Below, piece after piece: positions 52,418-61,574 of a stretch of 64,000 nucleotides of DNA. The DNA is from Bacillus sp. FJAT-27445 (GTDB lineage: Bacteria > Bacillota > Bacilli > Bacillales > Cytobacillaceae), in the NCBI RefSeq assembly GCF_001510665.1, contig NZ_LMTI01000007.1, positions 142,197 to 206,196 of the forward strand. Direction: 5' to 3'. How positions within the stretch are numbered: position 1 is the stretch's first letter; each line of letters begins with the position of its first letter. The position numbers were made by a program, and so were the translations under genes. The notes beneath the pieces were generated by a model. It was not told where the DNA came from and ran no database searches. It saw only the letters and a program-made list of their open reading frames with translations.

Positions 52418-53761
52418 CTAAATTTCCATCCACCCATTGGCAATTACTTTTTTATACCAGTAATAGCTATCTTTTTTGATTCGTTCCAATGTAAGAAAGT
52501 CTACATACACAAGGCCAAATCGTTTTCCATAGCCCTCCGCCCATTCAAAATTATCCAGTAACGACCAGGCCAGATACCCCATAATATTGATACCCGACTC
52601 AATCGCCCTGCTGACTGCTGTTAAATGCTGTTTGTAATATTTGATTCTATCTTTGTCTTCCACTTTCCCGTTAACCATTTCATCAATGCAACATGCCCCG
52701 TTTTCGGTAATGAAAAGCGGAATATTACCATATCGGTCTTCAAGATAATGAAAAACTTTATAAAGGCCGTCTGCATAAATAGGCCAGTTAATATAGGTTT
52801 GTTCATAATCGATTTCAATATTTTCAATATCCAATAAGCCGGCATTTTCTTTATATCGGGCGATATTGCCTGAATAATAGTTTACTCCGATGAAATCGAT
52901 TGGCTGGTGAATGGCTTCCATGTCCCCTTCCCCAATATGAAGTTCCGCGCCTTTTTTCTTAAACCATTCCACCAGATATTGGGGATATTGCCCCTTCAAG
53001 ATAGGATCGAGAAACCAGTCGATATTATGGCCGATTTCTCTCCTGCAAGCTTCAATATCTTCTATTTTATTGCTGAATGGCTCTCTCCAGGTTGTATTGG
53101 TTGCTGTTCCAATTTTTCCTTCTATCCCCAAATTTCTAAATAGCTGGACCGCTCTTCCATGCGCTAAAACCAAGTGATGGGAAATATCGACTGCTAATTG
53201 CAAGTCTTGATACCCTGGCGCATGAACCCCTCGATAATTGGATAAAAATGCTGCACATAAAGGTTCATTAATCGTTTGCCAATACTTTACTTTTCCATTA
53301 AACTCCTTAAAAACAGTTTCAGCATATTGGCTAAAGGCTTCAACGGTTTCTCGATTAGCCCATCCACCGAGATCCTGCAAGGCTTGTGGCAGATCCCAGT
53401 GATAAAGGGTCAGCATTGGTTCAATCCCTTTTTCCACTAATTTATTGATAAGGTTATGGTAATAGTCCAGCCCTTTAGGATTGAGATCTCCCTTTCCGTT
53501 TGGATAAATCCTTGGCCAGGAAACAGAAAAGCGATACACATTTGCACCCAACTGCGCCAATAATTCGATATCCTCTTCATAACGGTGATAGCTATCACAG
53601 GCGATATCACCATTATCCCCATTTTTCACCTTACCCGGAGTATGGGAAAAGGTATCCCATATCGATAACCCCCTCCCATCCTCAAATGCTGCCCCTTCAA
53701 CCTGGTAGGCAGCTGTCGCAGTTCCCCACTTCATTCCTTTTGGAAACTGGATTATTGGCAT
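52418..53761 (-). CDS. GH1 beta-glucosidase
   Basis: The 447-residue protein has the GH1 N-terminal signature FPKGMKWGTATAAYQVEG, the acid/base Glu166 in TINEP, and the nucleophile Glu353 in ITENG, with the aglycone loops GVNYYSGNIA and WSLLDNFEWAEGY. It is cytoplasmic (no signal peptide) and should hydrolyse beta-glucosides or related beta-glycosides. There is no PTS-specific phosphate motif that I can confirm, and the neighbours use an ABC importer. Confidence 0.94.
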   Translation of the reverse strand: MPIIQFPKGMKWGTATAAYQVEGAAFEDGRGLSIWDTFSHTPGKVKNGDNGDIACDSYHRYEEDIELLAQLGANVYRFSVSWPRIYPNGKGDLNPKGLDYYHNLINKLVEKGIEPMLTLYHWDLPQALQDLGGWANRETVEAFSQYAETVFKEFNGKVKYWQTINEPLCAAFLSNYRGVHAPGYQDLQLAVDISHHLVLAHGRAVQLFRNLGIEGKIGTATNTTWREPFSNKIEDIEACRREIGHNIDWFLDPILKGQYPQYLVEWFKKKGAELHIGEGDMEAIHQPIDFIGVNYYSGNIARYKENAGLLDIENIEIDYEQTYINWPIYADGLYKVFHYLEDRYGNIPLFITENGACCIDEMVNGKVEDKDRIKYYKQHLTAVSRAIESGINIMGYLAWSLLDNFEWAEGYGKRFGLVYVDFLTLERIKKDSYYWYKKVIANGWMEI

Positions 53762-53803
53762 GTTTCCACCTCCTTAGGCAAGGTATTTTTCTTCTTTTTT
53801 CAT

Positions 53804-55684
53804 TTAAATGATATTACCCGCTGTAGCAATCCGGTGATAAAAATGATTGCCTAATGAACCTTCAGGAATACCAAGTGGGCCATCATGAATTAGCCTCTTT
53901 TCTTCCAACTCTTCAATCCTGTCGATTTTATTTTCCAGCCACTGTTGAATGCGAAATTGTGCCGTTTCCATCCGGGCTGTCAGTCCGCCATAGCGAAGCT
54001 CAATGATTTCCCAACCAAATGGTTTATATAAAGAAAACCAAACTTCCCTATGTTTGCGATGAAGATTCCCTATCTGCATCGTCAACCCTTTAATCTCTTC
54101 TAATAGAATCTTCATTTCTTTCTTATCCATCTGGTCATATGCCGTCTTTAACTGGATGCCCATTTCCGCCTTTACGCTTAACACCTTCGTTAATTGTTCA
54201 TAGAACTCAAATAAAAGAGATGCGCGAGGGTTTCGTTCCAAAGCAGCCTTAAATTGGGGAAGAAGGCTTTGATAATGCCTGTTCATGTCCAACCCACGGA
54301 TGTTTTCATCAAATAATCCGATCAGTACATCCTGCCACAATAAAAACTTTGAAGCATTCGATGAACGCAAGTTATTTTTCATAACGCCGGGGGTTTCATC
54401 CAATTGGTTTAAAAGAAGAAAATCTTCTAAATGATTTCCAGTACAAAAGTGGAAACGTTCCGCCAACTGTTCATTGCCAACTGTTTCCTGGTAGGTATGT
54501 TCAGCAAACAGCTGCATGACTGGTTCGGCCGTTATTAGTGGGGTTTCTGCTCCGTTGTCTCCCCATAATGTTGTAAATACTTCTTGAATGCCATCCTTTT
54601 TACATGCTGTTAAAGCGGCTTCCGTTGTGGCGAACGCTCTTCCGTAATTCGGTGAAATCCCGTTCCAAGTCCATGCCCCGCCAGCAAAAACTGTATCCCT
54701 CCCTAACTCTTTATGTTTTTGGATATACGTGCGGTAAAAAGCTTCATCTTCATGATAGTAATCCCAATAAACAAGCTGCAGATTTTCTGGAATCGAATCA
54801 ATTGCTTCCTTTGGAATGTGTAAATCCTCATCATAATATTCACCTTTTTTGGAGCCTAAGCGGAAATACATATCACTCCAAATCATGGGCTTCAATCCAT
54901 AACGCTCCGCAATGGAAACAACTTGATTTAAGTGTTTATTCATTATCTCGAATCGATTATCATATCCATTCACATCTAAATATCGGCCAAGCCCAAGCTG
55001 AAAAGCTTCATCCATGCCGATATGAATCCGCTTTGTTCTGAATGGTCTTGCAGCTGCCTCGATCATGCTTTCAATAAACTGATACGTTTTCGGCTCACCA
55101 ACCAATAAAATATCTGCCGTGTCTCTTATTTCTGAAGCATACCCCCATTTTAATGCCATTGTTAAATGGGCAAGAGTTTGGATGCATGGAATCATTTCAA
55201 TCCCGAATGAATCTGCATAGTCATCACAAATCCTTAGCTCTGTCTCTGTATATCTTCCGCGCATATAGCCAAAATACGGATAATCCGGGACTTCATATGT
55301 ATCTTCTGTATAAAGCATGACGACATTTAATCCCATTCTCCCCATTTTTCTCAGAAGCCCTTTTACTTCTTCTACTTTTAAAACAGCATTCCTGGAAGCA
55401 TCAAGCATCACGCCGCTCGTTTGAAATTGGGGCTGTTCAGTCCGTTCAAATTCCCCATTTTTATTGTAGAGTTCCAGCCATAATCCAATGGCACGGAAAA
55501 AATGAATTTTTTCCTGATAGAAGATTTCTCCCCTTCCGCCTTTATTGCTAATGTTTATAGGACCGACCCTTTGTGTAATGGTGATTGGATAACCATCTGG
55601 ATTTAATTGGATGTTCAACTCATCCGATATAAGCTGTAATCCTGGCAAAATGGAATTTATTTCGCCCGTTAGGTTGATTTTCAT
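53804..55684 (-). CDS. GH20-like beta-N-acetylhexosaminidase
   Basis: The 626-residue protein has a small N-terminal domain (1-85), then a barrel with SGVMLDASRNAVLKVEEV and the GH20 catalytic pair Asp225-Glu226 in HIGMDEAF. The acid Glu and the preceding Asp that orients the acetamido group are thus present. The FAGGAWTWNGISPNYGRAF loop is typical of GH20-like exo-hexosaminidases. There is no signal peptide, so it acts on imported oligosaccharides. This enzyme and NanE are the strongest hints of an N-acetylated amino sugar in the pathway. Confidence 0.85.
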   Translation of the reverse strand: MKINLTGEINSILPGLQLISDELNIQLNPDGYPITITQRVGPINISNKGGRGEIFYQEKIHFFRAIGLWLELYNKNGEFERTEQPQFQTSGVMLDASRNAVLKVEEVKGLLRKMGRMGLNVVMLYTEDTYEVPDYPYFGYMRGRYTETELRICDDYADSFGIEMIPCIQTLAHLTMALKWGYASEIRDTADILLVGEPKTYQFIESMIEAAARPFRTKRIHIGMDEAFQLGLGRYLDVNGYDNRFEIMNKHLNQVVSIAERYGLKPMIWSDMYFRLGSKKGEYYDEDLHIPKEAIDSIPENLQLVYWDYYHEDEAFYRTYIQKHKELGRDTVFAGGAWTWNGISPNYGRAFATTEAALTACKKDGIQEVFTTLWGDNGAETPLITAEPVMQLFAEHTYQETVGNEQLAERFHFCTGNHLEDFLLLNQLDETPGVMKNNLRSSNASKFLLWQDVLIGLFDENIRGLDMNRHYQSLLPQFKAALERNPRASLLFEFYEQLTKVLSVKAEMGIQLKTAYDQMDKKEMKILLEEIKGLTMQIGNLHRKHREVWFSLYKPFGWEIIELRYGGLTARMETAQFRIQQWLENKIDRIEELEEKRLIHDGPLGIPEGSLGNHFYHRIATAGNII

Positions 55685-55880
55685 AGTAGATACCTCTTTT
55701 CTTTTAGCACTATTTTCCGTGGTACGCCCGATTCGTTCTTTTTTAGCTATTTAACCCAACAAAAGGAAGGTTTCACCATCTTCAGGGGGAACCCCCTTGA
55801 TGTAGACAAAAAACTTGCCACACCAGGATGGGAGCCCATCTTGAATGAAATAAAAACCTTCCCGGAATGAATCCTGAACA

Positions 55881-56885
55881 TTATTTAAAGTGAATGAGTT
55901 TTGTAAGGGTGGCAGATTCCTTTTCAAACAATTTTTCAAATTCTTGCGGCGCATCCTCCAGTTCTACGAGTTCTGTAATAAATGGGCGAACATCAATCCT
56001 TTTTTCGCTTATAAGCCGAATATATTCCGCGACATTCCTGCCTTCCGTCCAGCGTACATACTCATATGGATAATCGATGGCTTCTTTTTCATACACCTTG
56101 TCATATCGGCCAGGTCCGCCTGCCCGGGAAATAAGGATTTCTGCTTCTTTGGCAAACATTAAATCCCTTGGAAAGTCGGGTTCAATATCTCCAACAATAA
56201 CCGCCTTTCCTTTCGTCCGGATCCACTTCAAACATTCTTGGGTAAGCGGGGAGCGTTTCCCGCCTGTGCATAATAGAACAGCATCCGCTCCACGGGAGTT
56301 GGTACCGATACGGATTGCCTCTTCCATCTCCTCAACCGTCGCAAAGGATTTAAACTTTTCTTCCTTTAACATTTCGACCCTGCTTTTGCTAAGATCATAA
56401 GCGATGACATTGTAGGCGGCGGCATTTGCGATTTTGGCGATTAATTGCCCTAAAACGCCCAATCCTACGATTACTGCAGTTTCACCAAATTGCAGGTTCG
56501 CGATGCGAAGTGCATGAATGGCAATCGCCCCAAGTCCGCCCAGAGCAGCCTCCTTTGGATCAACAGATTCAGGAACCTTGGTATACAAGGTTTTGGGAAC
56601 CAGCAAAAATTCATCGTGATGCACATATGGAGCACCATAACAAGCTACTAAATCACCTTTTTTAACATCTGTAATCTCACTTCCGCATTCCACTACTTCC
56701 CCCATCGCGCTGTAGCCGAGATGTACTTGCTTATTTTCACTGTTTGAAAGGATCGTCAGTTCGGTTCCTGGTGAAATAACCGAATACATCGTTTTGATTA
56801 ATACATATGATGGTTTCCCATCCAAAGCCGGCATCTCATCCTCTATGATTTCAATCTTCTTGTTATGTGCCACGATTCGTTTCAT
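55881..56885 (-). CDS. medium-chain zinc-type alcohol dehydrogenase
   Basis: The 334-residue protein has the MDR layout: an N-terminal GroES-like domain (VISPGTELTIL, LGYSAMGEVVECG) and a Rossmann fold (AVIVGLGVLGQLIAKIA). The usual catalytic cysteine-containing GHE segment is modified to SAMGEVVE, as in the sorbitol-dehydrogenase-like and BchC-like branches, so zinc catalysis is uncertain. It probably oxidises a sugar or polyol intermediate. AGAAGGATC precedes the ATG. Confidence 0.85.
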   Translation of the reverse strand: MKRIVAHNKKIEIIEDEMPALDGKPSYVLIKTMYSVISPGTELTILSNSENKQVHLGYSAMGEVVECGSEITDVKKGDLVACYGAPYVHHDEFLLVPKTLYTKVPESVDPKEAALGGLGAIAIHALRIANLQFGETAVIVGLGVLGQLIAKIANAAAYNVIAYDLSKSRVEMLKEEKFKSFATVEEMEEAIRIGTNSRGADAVLLCTGGKRSPLTQECLKWIRTKGKAVIVGDIEPDFPRDLMFAKEAEILISRAGGPGRYDKVYEKEAIDYPYEYVRWTEGRNVAEYIRLISEKRIDVRPFITELVELEDAPQEFEKLFEKESATLTKLIHFK

Positions 56886-56907
56886 AATAAGATCCTTCTT
56901 CCGTCTA

Positions 56908-57963
56908 TTAATTAGCGAACCACTTCGATAAATTTGCTTTCACAAATTCATCATCCTGTAAGTGTGGATAGCTGGCATAAACCCGGTCCAATTCTTCTGC
57001 CTGCCCTGGACTTAATGTTTCACGGTCAAGCAGGCACCAATTGCCTTTTAACAGGCCCTGTCTTGTTAATATCTCATTAATCCCTGCAATGCTCCCTTTA
57101 AAGGCATTGCGTGAATCAAAAATCGCTGCATTGGCATCCGTAATTTCTTGGCCAAGGGTAAGCAGGTGGGCAGGAATAGAATCTTGATTTTGCAGCTTTT
57201 TCATTTCATCAAACGTTTCAACTACTTTTTTAGTCCAAACTGACCAATGTCCAAGAAGGCCGCCTACAATTCTCTTTTCGACCTTTTTGTCTCCAACATT
57301 GAATTGGTAGGCCGTAATTAAATCATTAATGATGTTATCGTCATTACCTGTGTATAGAGCAATCTCTTCATTGCGAGAGGAATTGCAGACAGCGCGAACG
57401 ACGTCAATCGTACAGTACCGGTCAAATGGCGCAATTTTAATGGCGTAAACATTTTGAATGGACGCAAAGCGGTGCCAAAAATCATAAGAGAAAATTCTCC
57501 CGCCTACTGCTGGCTGCAAATAAAACCCAAAGAGCGGGATGATTTCAGCTACCTTTTCAGCGCGGTCTATGACCTCATCCTCAGACAGATGGTTTAACCC
57601 GCCCATACTCAACAGCCCTAAATCATAGCCAAGGCTATAACTGAATTTTGCTTCCTCAATTGCCTGTTCTGTCGGTCCGCAAATCCCTGCCACCTTGATA
57701 AAATCATCTGGAACATTCGCCCGTTTTGTTTCTTCTATCGCAAGGGCTAGCACCTTTTTGTATAGGTTGAATTCGGGATCGCGAATTTCAAACTGAGTGG
57801 TATGAACCCCAACAGCAATTCCGCCTACTCCGGCATCAATATAATAACGTGTTAATGCCCGCTGGCCTGTTTCATCAAGCTTTCTCCCTTCTGTTAATGC
57901 AAGGGGATGAGCTGGAATCACTGTACCAGAATGAAGCTTTTTCTTAACAGCCTCTTTAAGCAT
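56908..57963 (-). CDS. DapA-family aldolase/dehydratase
   Basis: The 351-residue protein follows the dihydrodipicolinate synthase/N-acetylneuraminate lyase pattern: GVGGIAVGVHTTQF, the Tyr-containing FYLQPAVGG (Tyr148), and the Schiff-base Lys176 in YAIKIAPF. It is longer than DapA or NanA and lacks the strict GTTGE/YNxP signatures, so it belongs to an uncharacterised branch acting on a keto-acid sugar derivative. Its start overlaps the stop of the SDR gene by one base (TAATG), giving strong coupling. Confidence 0.86.
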   Translation of the reverse strand: MLKEAVKKKLHSGTVIPAHPLALTEGRKLDETGQRALTRYYIDAGVGGIAVGVHTTQFEIRDPEFNLYKKVLALAIEETKRANVPDDFIKVAGICGPTEQAIEEAKFSYSLGYDLGLLSMGGLNHLSEDEVIDRAEKVAEIIPLFGFYLQPAVGGRIFSYDFWHRFASIQNVYAIKIAPFDRYCTIDVVRAVCNSSRNEEIALYTGNDDNIINDLITAYQFNVGDKKVEKRIVGGLLGHWSVWTKKVVETFDEMKKLQNQDSIPAHLLTLGQEITDANAAIFDSRNAFKGSIAGINEILTRQGLLKGNWCLLDRETLSPGQAEELDRVYASYPHLQDDEFVKANLSKWFAN

Positions 57964-58979
57964 TAAAAAGCACCTTCTCTCTCCTGGAAATGCGTTGGCT
58001 TATTAATGGTGTGTCCGTCACTGATCACCCAGTCAGCAATCATATCGACCATTTGTTCAACCGTCACCCTTGGATAGCCAAACAATTTATGCGCATGGGA
58101 AGAATTATTAAGTAATGCAGTAGGACTTTCTGTATTCACAAACAATGGTTCCTTTTTCATTCTTTTTCCGAATTCTTTTGCCAGCCATCTTATTGATAAC
58201 GTTTCAGGCCCGGTAACATTGAGGGGTTTTGGAGGATAACTTGCATGCAGCAAGGAACGGATCGCATACTCATTCGCGTCGCCCTGCCAAATTACATTGG
58301 CATTTCCCATTGTTAAATCAATTGGCTTTTCCTGGTGTACTTGTTTTGCAATTTCCAGCAGGACTCCATAGCGCAGGTCAATCGCATAATTTAATCGAAA
58401 AAGTACCATTGGCGTTTCGTTTTTATAGGAAAAATAAGTGAAAATCCGTTCCCTGCCTAAGCATGATTGAGCATATTCACCAATAGGATTTGGAACAACA
58501 TCTTCGGTGCAATCATTGCTTGTAACAGCCGTAAATGGATAAACATTCCCTGTTGAAAAAGCAACAATCCGCGAGTCTTTGAACTTTTCCGCCACTCGGC
58601 CTGGAAGGTAGGCGTTCATAGCCCATGTATTATGTTCATTGCCGACTGTTCCAAATTTAGTCCCTGCCATATAAATAACATTCTTCACTTGCGGTAGGCC
58701 TCGAAGATCATCTTCTTTTAAAAGGTCAGCTTGGATGGTTTCAATTCCACATCTCTCTAACTCTTCAATTAAGCTCTGATCCGAAAATCTGGCTACTCCA
58801 ATTACTCGTTTAGGGACACCAGCCTGATCAACCGCTCTTTTCACCATTTTCGCTAAAGTAGGTCCCATTTTCCCGCTAACACCCAAAATCATAATATCTC
58901 CATTAAGCTGCTGGATGTCCTGAATTAATGCTTCGCTTGGTGATGACATAAACTCTTCTAATTCTGCAATCGTTTTCAT
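57963..58979 (-). CDS. extended SDR (NAD epimerase-like) lacking the catalytic lysine
   Basis: The 338-residue protein has the Rossmann motif MILGVSGKMGPTLAKMV and the FSTGNVYPF segment of extended SDRs. The catalytic YxxxK reads YAQSC (Tyr169-Cys173), so the lysine is replaced by cysteine. It is the first gene of the operon, with GGAGGATATAA before the ATG and a good promoter upstream. It may bind NAD and a nucleotide-free sugar without classical SDR chemistry. An epimerase/dehydratase role in the same pathway is the likeliest reading. Confidence 0.85.
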   Translation of the reverse strand: MKTIAELEEFMSSPSEALIQDIQQLNGDIMILGVSGKMGPTLAKMVKRAVDQAGVPKRVIGVARFSDQSLIEELERCGIETIQADLLKEDDLRGLPQVKNVIYMAGTKFGTVGNEHNTWAMNAYLPGRVAEKFKDSRIVAFSTGNVYPFTAVTSNDCTEDVVPNPIGEYAQSCLGRERIFTYFSYKNETPMVLFRLNYAIDLRYGVLLEIAKQVHQEKPIDLTMGNANVIWQGDANEYAIRSLLHASYPPKPLNVTGPETLSIRWLAKEFGKRMKKEPLFVNTESPTALLNNSSHAHKLFGYPRVTVEQMVDMIADWVISDGHTINKPTHFQEREGAF

Positions 58980-59044
58980 TTATATCCTCCTAAGACTTCA
59001 TTGTTTATTCATTAAGCTATTAAATATTTTTAATTTTCAACTTT

Positions 59045-59073
59045 ATTTTATAATTCGCATTTTTAAAAGACAA
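59045..59073 (-). promoter_or_regulatory. promoter of the carbohydrate operon
   Basis: On the minus strand -35 TTGTCT (plus 59068-59073) and -10 TAAAAT (59045-59050) are exactly 17 bp apart, about 65 bases upstream of the SDR start codon. The -35 lies within the inverted repeat at 59063-59093. Confidence 0.7.
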
Positions 59074-59093
59074 GTCACTTTAAGGTCTTTTAA
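59063..59093. promoter_or_regulatory. operator-like inverted repeat 1
   Basis: TTAAAAGAC pairs with GTCTTTTAA (9 bp each, perfect) with 13 bases between. It overlaps the -35 of the operon promoter, a position suited to repression. Confidence 0.65.
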
Positions 59094-59125
59094 TAACCAC
59101 GCGTTTGTTTAGGGAAAAATTCTGT

Positions 59126-59154
59126 TTGACAATTCAGTTAGTTCTCCTTAATCT
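59126..59154 (+). promoter_or_regulatory. promoter of the GGEEF-winged-helix regulator
   Basis: -35 TTGACA (59126-59131, consensus) and -10 TAATCT (59149-59154) are 17 bp apart. The predicted start is near 59161. Confidence 0.75.
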
Positions 59155-59170
59155 TGATATAGGATTATAT

Positions 59171-59195
59171 AAAGACATTTCTTTAATGTGTCTTT
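59171..59195. promoter_or_regulatory. operator-like inverted repeat 2
   Basis: AAAGAC and GTCTTT are separated by 13 bases, exactly as in repeat 1. It lies just after the regulator's predicted start site, suited to autoregulation. Confidence 0.62.
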
Positions 59196-59211
59196 AACAG
59201 GAGCTGAAAAG

Positions 59212-60567
59212 ATGAAAACAAGCCCATACTCAGTCAATCGAATTGAAATTGCAATTGGCATTGTCAGTCCAAAAGCTTTAGAAAAGGAAGTAATGAAAGC
59301 GCTTGAGGCATTTCCGAATTTACGTCCTGTATTTATCAATGCAACTCCATCTTCCATAGATTCAGAGATTACCGCTGACCGTTTCAAACAATTGGAAGTT
59401 ATTTTATTTACTGAATTCCAAACCTACCTAAAAGCAAAGCACCAATTTGATTTTTCAGTACCAGTCCACTATGTCCCTTCAATGGGAACCGGACTTTACC
59501 GATCTTTATTTTTAATAAAAAACCAATATGATTATACCTATTTCTCGATTGATACCGTTGAAGAAAAATACATACAACAGGTTCTTTATGATTTAGGCGA
59601 AAATAACTATGAATTTACATTCTTTCCCCATAACAATCACCACAGCTCCATTCAATCGATTGTTCACTTTCACCAAGACAACTATCTGCAGAATGGTTCA
59701 ATTGCCATTACCGGCATTCAGGAGGTCTCACTTAACTTATCAGAAATGAGCATTCCAAATGAATGGGTAACGCCAACCTACCAGGATTTAATCGTTTCCC
59801 TTGAACGTGCATTGCTCGCAACGGAAGCTAGGAAAAATAAAGAATCTCAAATCGTCTTTGGGATTATCGATATTGATAAATTTAAGAAAGCAACTGAAAA
59901 ATATTCGACCGAACATGAGGTACAAGTACTCAAACTGAAATTTCAGCAAATGATGTTGAACTATACAAAACTGCTAGATGGCCATTTGATTAATTCAGGC
60001 GGAGAAGAATTTTCATTTATAACCACGCGCGGTATTTTTGAAAGAGAAACACGCGGGTATAAATTTATTCCATTATTAAATTCCGCTAAAAGTGAGCTCG
60101 GTGTAACGATTAGCATTGGGGTCGGCTTTGGCCGCTCAGCAGCGGAAGCAGGCAGCCACGCAAGGCTTGCACTGCGCCAATCAAAAGAATTAGGCGGCAA
60201 TGTTTGTTACATTGTCCGTGAAGACCAAAGTGTAATCGGACCGGTTGACATTATCACAGATACGCAATATGAAAAATACGATTTATCCATCACGGATGCA
60301 GAACTGCTCGAAAAAGCGGAAAAGGCCGGAATGTCCGCGGCTTATATGACAAAACTAATGGCAAGAGTGGCCCGCCATAAAAAGTATGATTATACGGCAC
60401 AAGAACTCGCTTCAACTTTGGATATTACAACTAGAAGCGCCCATCGGATTCTATTAAAATGGATGGATGCGAATTTGGTGGATATTGTTGGTGAAGAAAA
60501 AATCACTTATAAAGGTAGGCCCCGACGAATTTATCGGCTCAGTTTTATCCTTGGTGATAACGATTAG
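59212..60567 (+). CDS. one-component regulator: sensor, GGEEF domain, winged helix
   Basis: The ATG at 59212 follows AGGAG by 8 bases; a GTG at 59188 is inside the operator. The 451-residue protein has an N-terminal sensor-like region (about 1-200), then a diguanylate-cyclase-like domain with GIIDIDKFKKATEKYS, GGEEF at residues 263-267 and the end SIGVGFGRSAAEAGSHARLALRQSKELGGN. A C-terminal winged helix (about 365-445) includes the recognition segment DITTRSAHRILLKWM and the wing YKGRPRRIYRL. A GGDEF-type domain in a DNA-binding protein is unusual. It may bind or make a cyclic nucleotide or serve as a ligand sensor. It is divergent from the carbohydrate operon and probably controls it. Confidence 0.85.
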   Translation: MKTSPYSVNRIEIAIGIVSPKALEKEVMKALEAFPNLRPVFINATPSSIDSEITADRFKQLEVILFTEFQTYLKAKHQFDFSVPVHYVPSMGTGLYRSLFLIKNQYDYTYFSIDTVEEKYIQQVLYDLGENNYEFTFFPHNNHHSSIQSIVHFHQDNYLQNGSIAITGIQEVSLNLSEMSIPNEWVTPTYQDLIVSLERALLATEARKNKESQIVFGIIDIDKFKKATEKYSTEHEVQVLKLKFQQMMLNYTKLLDGHLINSGGEEFSFITTRGIFERETRGYKFIPLLNSAKSELGVTISIGVGFGRSAAEAGSHARLALRQSKELGGNVCYIVREDQSVIGPVDIITDTQYEKYDLSITDAELLEKAEKAGMSAAYMTKLMARVARHKKYDYTAQELASTLDITTRSAHRILLKWMDANLVDIVGEEKITYKGRPRRIYRLSFILGDND

Positions 60568-60585
60568 AAAAGAAATTCACTTGGA

Positions 60586-60632
60586 ATAGTTGAAACGGCG
60601 GGACTAGTTAGCGGCCCGCTGTTTCATTTCCC
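60586..60632. terminator. terminator between the regulator and the next operon
   Basis: GAAACGGCGGG pairs with CCCGCTGTTTC and is followed by a T/C-rich tail. It lies between two convergent genes. Confidence 0.75.
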
Positions 60633-60647
60633 TTCTCCTTTTCCCCC

Positions 60648-61547
60648 TCAGATACACACCATTTTTTCCGTTTCCCTGCTCTCATTAGCCGCTTCAATAA
60701 AACGGATGATTTCCCGTGTTTCCTCCATTGGGACTATTGGTTTACCGGTTTGAAAGAAAAGCAGAATTTGTTCCAATAAACTGGCATAAAAGGGTTTGGA
60801 TGAAGAATCAATCAACACAAATTCATTTCCTTTTTCAAAATGAATAACTGCCCCAAAGTTATAATTGCCTTTTCTATTTCCTCTGGCCGTACCGATTCTA
60901 CCGTCTTTCCACTGGGCAACAATCAAATCAGAAGCATGTTGGGAGTTAGCCTTTACATGCCGCACACCGTTTCCTAATATTGCATAAAGCATTTCAATCG
61001 TATGTATCCCATACCAAAAATAGCCTGGCTGCGTTTCAACCATTTCCATTGGGCCAAAGCAGTCCGCACCAATGATCTGCCCTTTATCCTGTATAGATAG
61101 AGCCTGCCTTAAAGGTTCAGCGAAACGCAAGGCAGATGAACTCATTATGGGAACATGATATTGCTCCGATAGTTCGGCCATTTTGGCTGCTTCGGCTGAA
61201 GATAAGCAAAATGGCTTATCAATGAATAGCGGCTTTTTGAATCTAACTAATTTTCTTACTTGCTCCAGATGCACTCTTCCATCTACGGACTCTACTAGGA
61301 TAGAATCACATTGCTCTGCCACTTCTTCGATTGTATCCACAATTTGCACTCCATGGGTCTCAACTTCTTTTGAAATCCCGCCAATCCGCGAATAACTTAA
61401 CTCAAAATCATATGATCCTGCTGGGAATGCCATTACAACCTTTCCGCCGTTAACGTGGAAGGGATGAGTCGGATCATTTAGCAATTTTGTAAAAGCAACC
61501 GCGTGCGAGGTATCAAGCCCAACAATCCCAATTTTTAAATTCCCCAT
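60648..61547 (-). CDS. Gfo/Idh/MocA family oxidoreductase, short type
   Basis: The 299-residue protein begins KIGIVGLDTSHAVAFTKLL and has LFIDKPFCLSSAEA, where the family EKP is DKP. The C-terminal domain is shortened. The IHTIEMLYAILG segment carries the putative active-site histidine. It belongs to a less studied branch often found with ABC importers in glycan loci. It is 27 bases downstream of a permease gene and follows GGGAGAG. Confidence 0.85.
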   Translation of the reverse strand: MGNLKIGIVGLDTSHAVAFTKLLNDPTHPFHVNGGKVVMAFPAGSYDFELSYSRIGGISKEVETHGVQIVDTIEEVAEQCDSILVESVDGRVHLEQVRKLVRFKKPLFIDKPFCLSSAEAAKMAELSEQYHVPIMSSSALRFAEPLRQALSIQDKGQIIGADCFGPMEMVETQPGYFWYGIHTIEMLYAILGNGVRHVKANSQHASDLIVAQWKDGRIGTARGNRKGNYNFGAVIHFEKGNEFVLIDSSSKPFYASLLEQILLFFQTGKPIVPMEETREIIRFIEAANESRETEKMVCI

Positions 61548-61574
61548 AGATTCTCTCCCAAATTATGATGAGAA

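Noticed and set aside
55751-55954. A 67-codon minus-strand ORF after the MDR gene
   Set aside because: It overlaps the end of the MDR gene in another frame, has no ribosome site, and the region has palindromes (GATGGG/CCCATC, GGGGG/CCCCC) that explain its content.
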